DNA of 64,000 nt, taken from assembly GCA_002914845.1 (NCBI GenBank), contig JXTC01000706.1:1-64000 (forward strand), given 5' to 3'. The DNA comes from Trema orientale. Lineage: Eukaryota; Streptophyta; Magnoliopsida; Rosales; Cannabaceae. The position numbers and the translations under genes were made by a program. Of the stretch, positions 62,880 through 64,000 are shown piece by piece (positions within the stretch are counted from its first letter, which is position 1; every line of letters begins with the position of its first letter). Below the pieces are notes generated by a model. The model ran no database searches and was not told the DNA's origin. It saw only the letters and a list, made by a program, of their open reading frames with translations.

Positions 62880-64000
62880 AACCCTAATTGTTAACCACAT
62901 TATGTAAAAACCTATATTTTTGAAGGGTATTTTGGTCTTTTGACCAAAATTTTTTTTTTTTTAAAAAAAAGGAAATATATTTTTTCTCTCTCTCTCCCCC
63001 ACGTGCCCCACTCCCGATTCTTTTTCTTCTCTTCTTTTTTCTTCTTCTTCTTCCGTTCGGCCGAAACCCAGCTGCCGCAACTCGGAGCTCCGGCCTTCGT
63101 CTGCTGCCCCAGCCACCGGCGCTGCTTGGCCATGTCACCACGAAGCTCCGCCAGCCACCAGCCGCCACCGCCGATCAACCGTTCGCCGGAAATCTCCATT
63201 TTTGCCGTTTGGAGCAAAATCGGATTTTTGGCCGCCGGCGAAGATTCCGGCGTCCATTCGCTGTGAAACCGGTCCCGTTGAACTCGTCTCCTCACGATCT
63301 TCGACATGGTATATATATCTCGATCCCATACTGTCCGGATCAAAATTTGCCATTTTTGTTAATTTTGAGTTATTTTTAGTTTTATATTTAAATTTGTCAA
63401 TCCGGCCGTTAGATTGTGTTTTTGACCTCATATTTGGAATGTACTCNCGATTTTCATGGATTTTATGAATTTGATTGGATATCTGGTGGATATTTGAAGT
63501 GTTGAAATGTATTGGATTGTTCTGGGATTGATTTATATGATTTTTATACAGGTTTAAAAATTTTGGTTTTGGGAAAATACAGCTGTTATGCTGCCCAATT
63601 TTCTGTAAATCCCAGAATAATACCAAATGAGTTTTAAAGCATGATTTCTTGATATACTTGATGCATGGTTACTACACACTTTATGATATGTTGTACCTAC
63701 CATAGGATCACACACTTGAGTTCCATTTTAGCATCATGGTATTTAGATCGCTGGCGAGTTGCTGCAGCGCTAGGTGAGAGACCTAGGCCCTTGCGTAGGT
63801 TTTGCTGACACACCTCCGGGTAGTGTCAGGATGCTGGGTACCTCTATTCAAGAGGTATTACAGGACCATGCTGAGAGGATGGGAGCTCGTAGATTTACTT
63901 ATACTTGGTTGATTTATGATATGTACAACATGAACATAATTATGAACATAGTGATTTTGGTTTTGGTTTTGATTTTGACTATGTGGTTGTACTCGAATAT
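62880..64000. other. Unassigned sequence at the window edge, with a GC-rich block
   Basis: 63050-63300 is GC-rich and Pro/Ser-coding in several frames. It is followed by AT-rich sequence and, at 63740-63890, a block with CACACCTCCGGGTAGTGTCAG and AGAGGTATTACAGGACCATG that looks conserved. It may be the 5' part of a retroelement or of a gene that continues outside the window. I cannot identify it. A single N lies at 63446. Confidence 0.35.

Noticed and set aside
62940-63266. 108-codon frame rich in Phe, Ser and Pro
   Set aside because: Starts in a poly-T/A tract and uses low-complexity codons. Competing frames are open on both strands, so no gene is called.

Overview
This is nuclear DNA of a flowering plant. 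The protein-coding genes are split by GT-AG introns, intergenic DNA is AT-rich and full of transposon remains, and the proteins are plant types: a chloroplast antenna protein, a plant clathrin light chain, LRR-XII receptor kinases and plant arginyltransferase. The short-tailed LHCB4.3/LHCB8-type antenna protein points to a eudicot, probably a rosid. I cannot name the species. A run of 5 N at 30723-30727 and single Ns at 45307 and 63446 show draft assembly.

Layout. 1-4.4 kb: four 55-bp tandem repeats next to a TATA box, then AT-rich intergenic DNA. 4.47-7.66 kb (+): a broken LRR receptor kinase. 7.845-13.257 kb: a complete but decayed Mutator-like element (MULE) with ~230-bp inverted ends and a 9-bp target duplication. 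It carries a transposase pseudogene (+) and a GRF-zinc-finger gene (-). 15.45-17.57 kb (+): clathrin light chain. 18.96-22.46 kb (-): an intact LRR-XII receptor kinase. 26.8-33 kb: a Ty3/gypsy gag scrap, a truncated clathrin light chain copy, and a 3.9-kb inverted-end element with a strange GTAACTAGTAACC array. 34.03-37.23 kb (-): a basic Ser/Thr/Pro-rich protein. 39.7-43.7 kb: MITEs and repeats. 44.7-48.25 kb (+): arginyl-tRNA protein transferase. 50.65-53.2 kb (-): Yippee-like protein. 53.7-58.7 kb: a fold-back element, a SINE with a 13-bp target duplication, an LTR-like stretch and two MITEs. 60.75-62.58 kb (-): short-tailed CP29-type antenna protein with a light-type promoter. 63-64 kb: unassigned sequence.

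The six intact genes are unrelated housekeeping, defence and photosynthesis genes, not a co-regulated cluster. The most informative structure is a local duplication of the block [clathrin light chain (+), Ser/Pro-rich protein (-)]. One copy keeps the whole clathrin gene and only a scrap of the Ser/Pro-rich gene 3' end. The other keeps the whole Ser/Pro-rich gene and only the 3' part of the clathrin gene. This is reciprocal loss after duplication. Other points of interest are a MITE family present three times, each with a perfect 9-bp target duplication, and two degenerate short-palindrome arrays of unknown origin.
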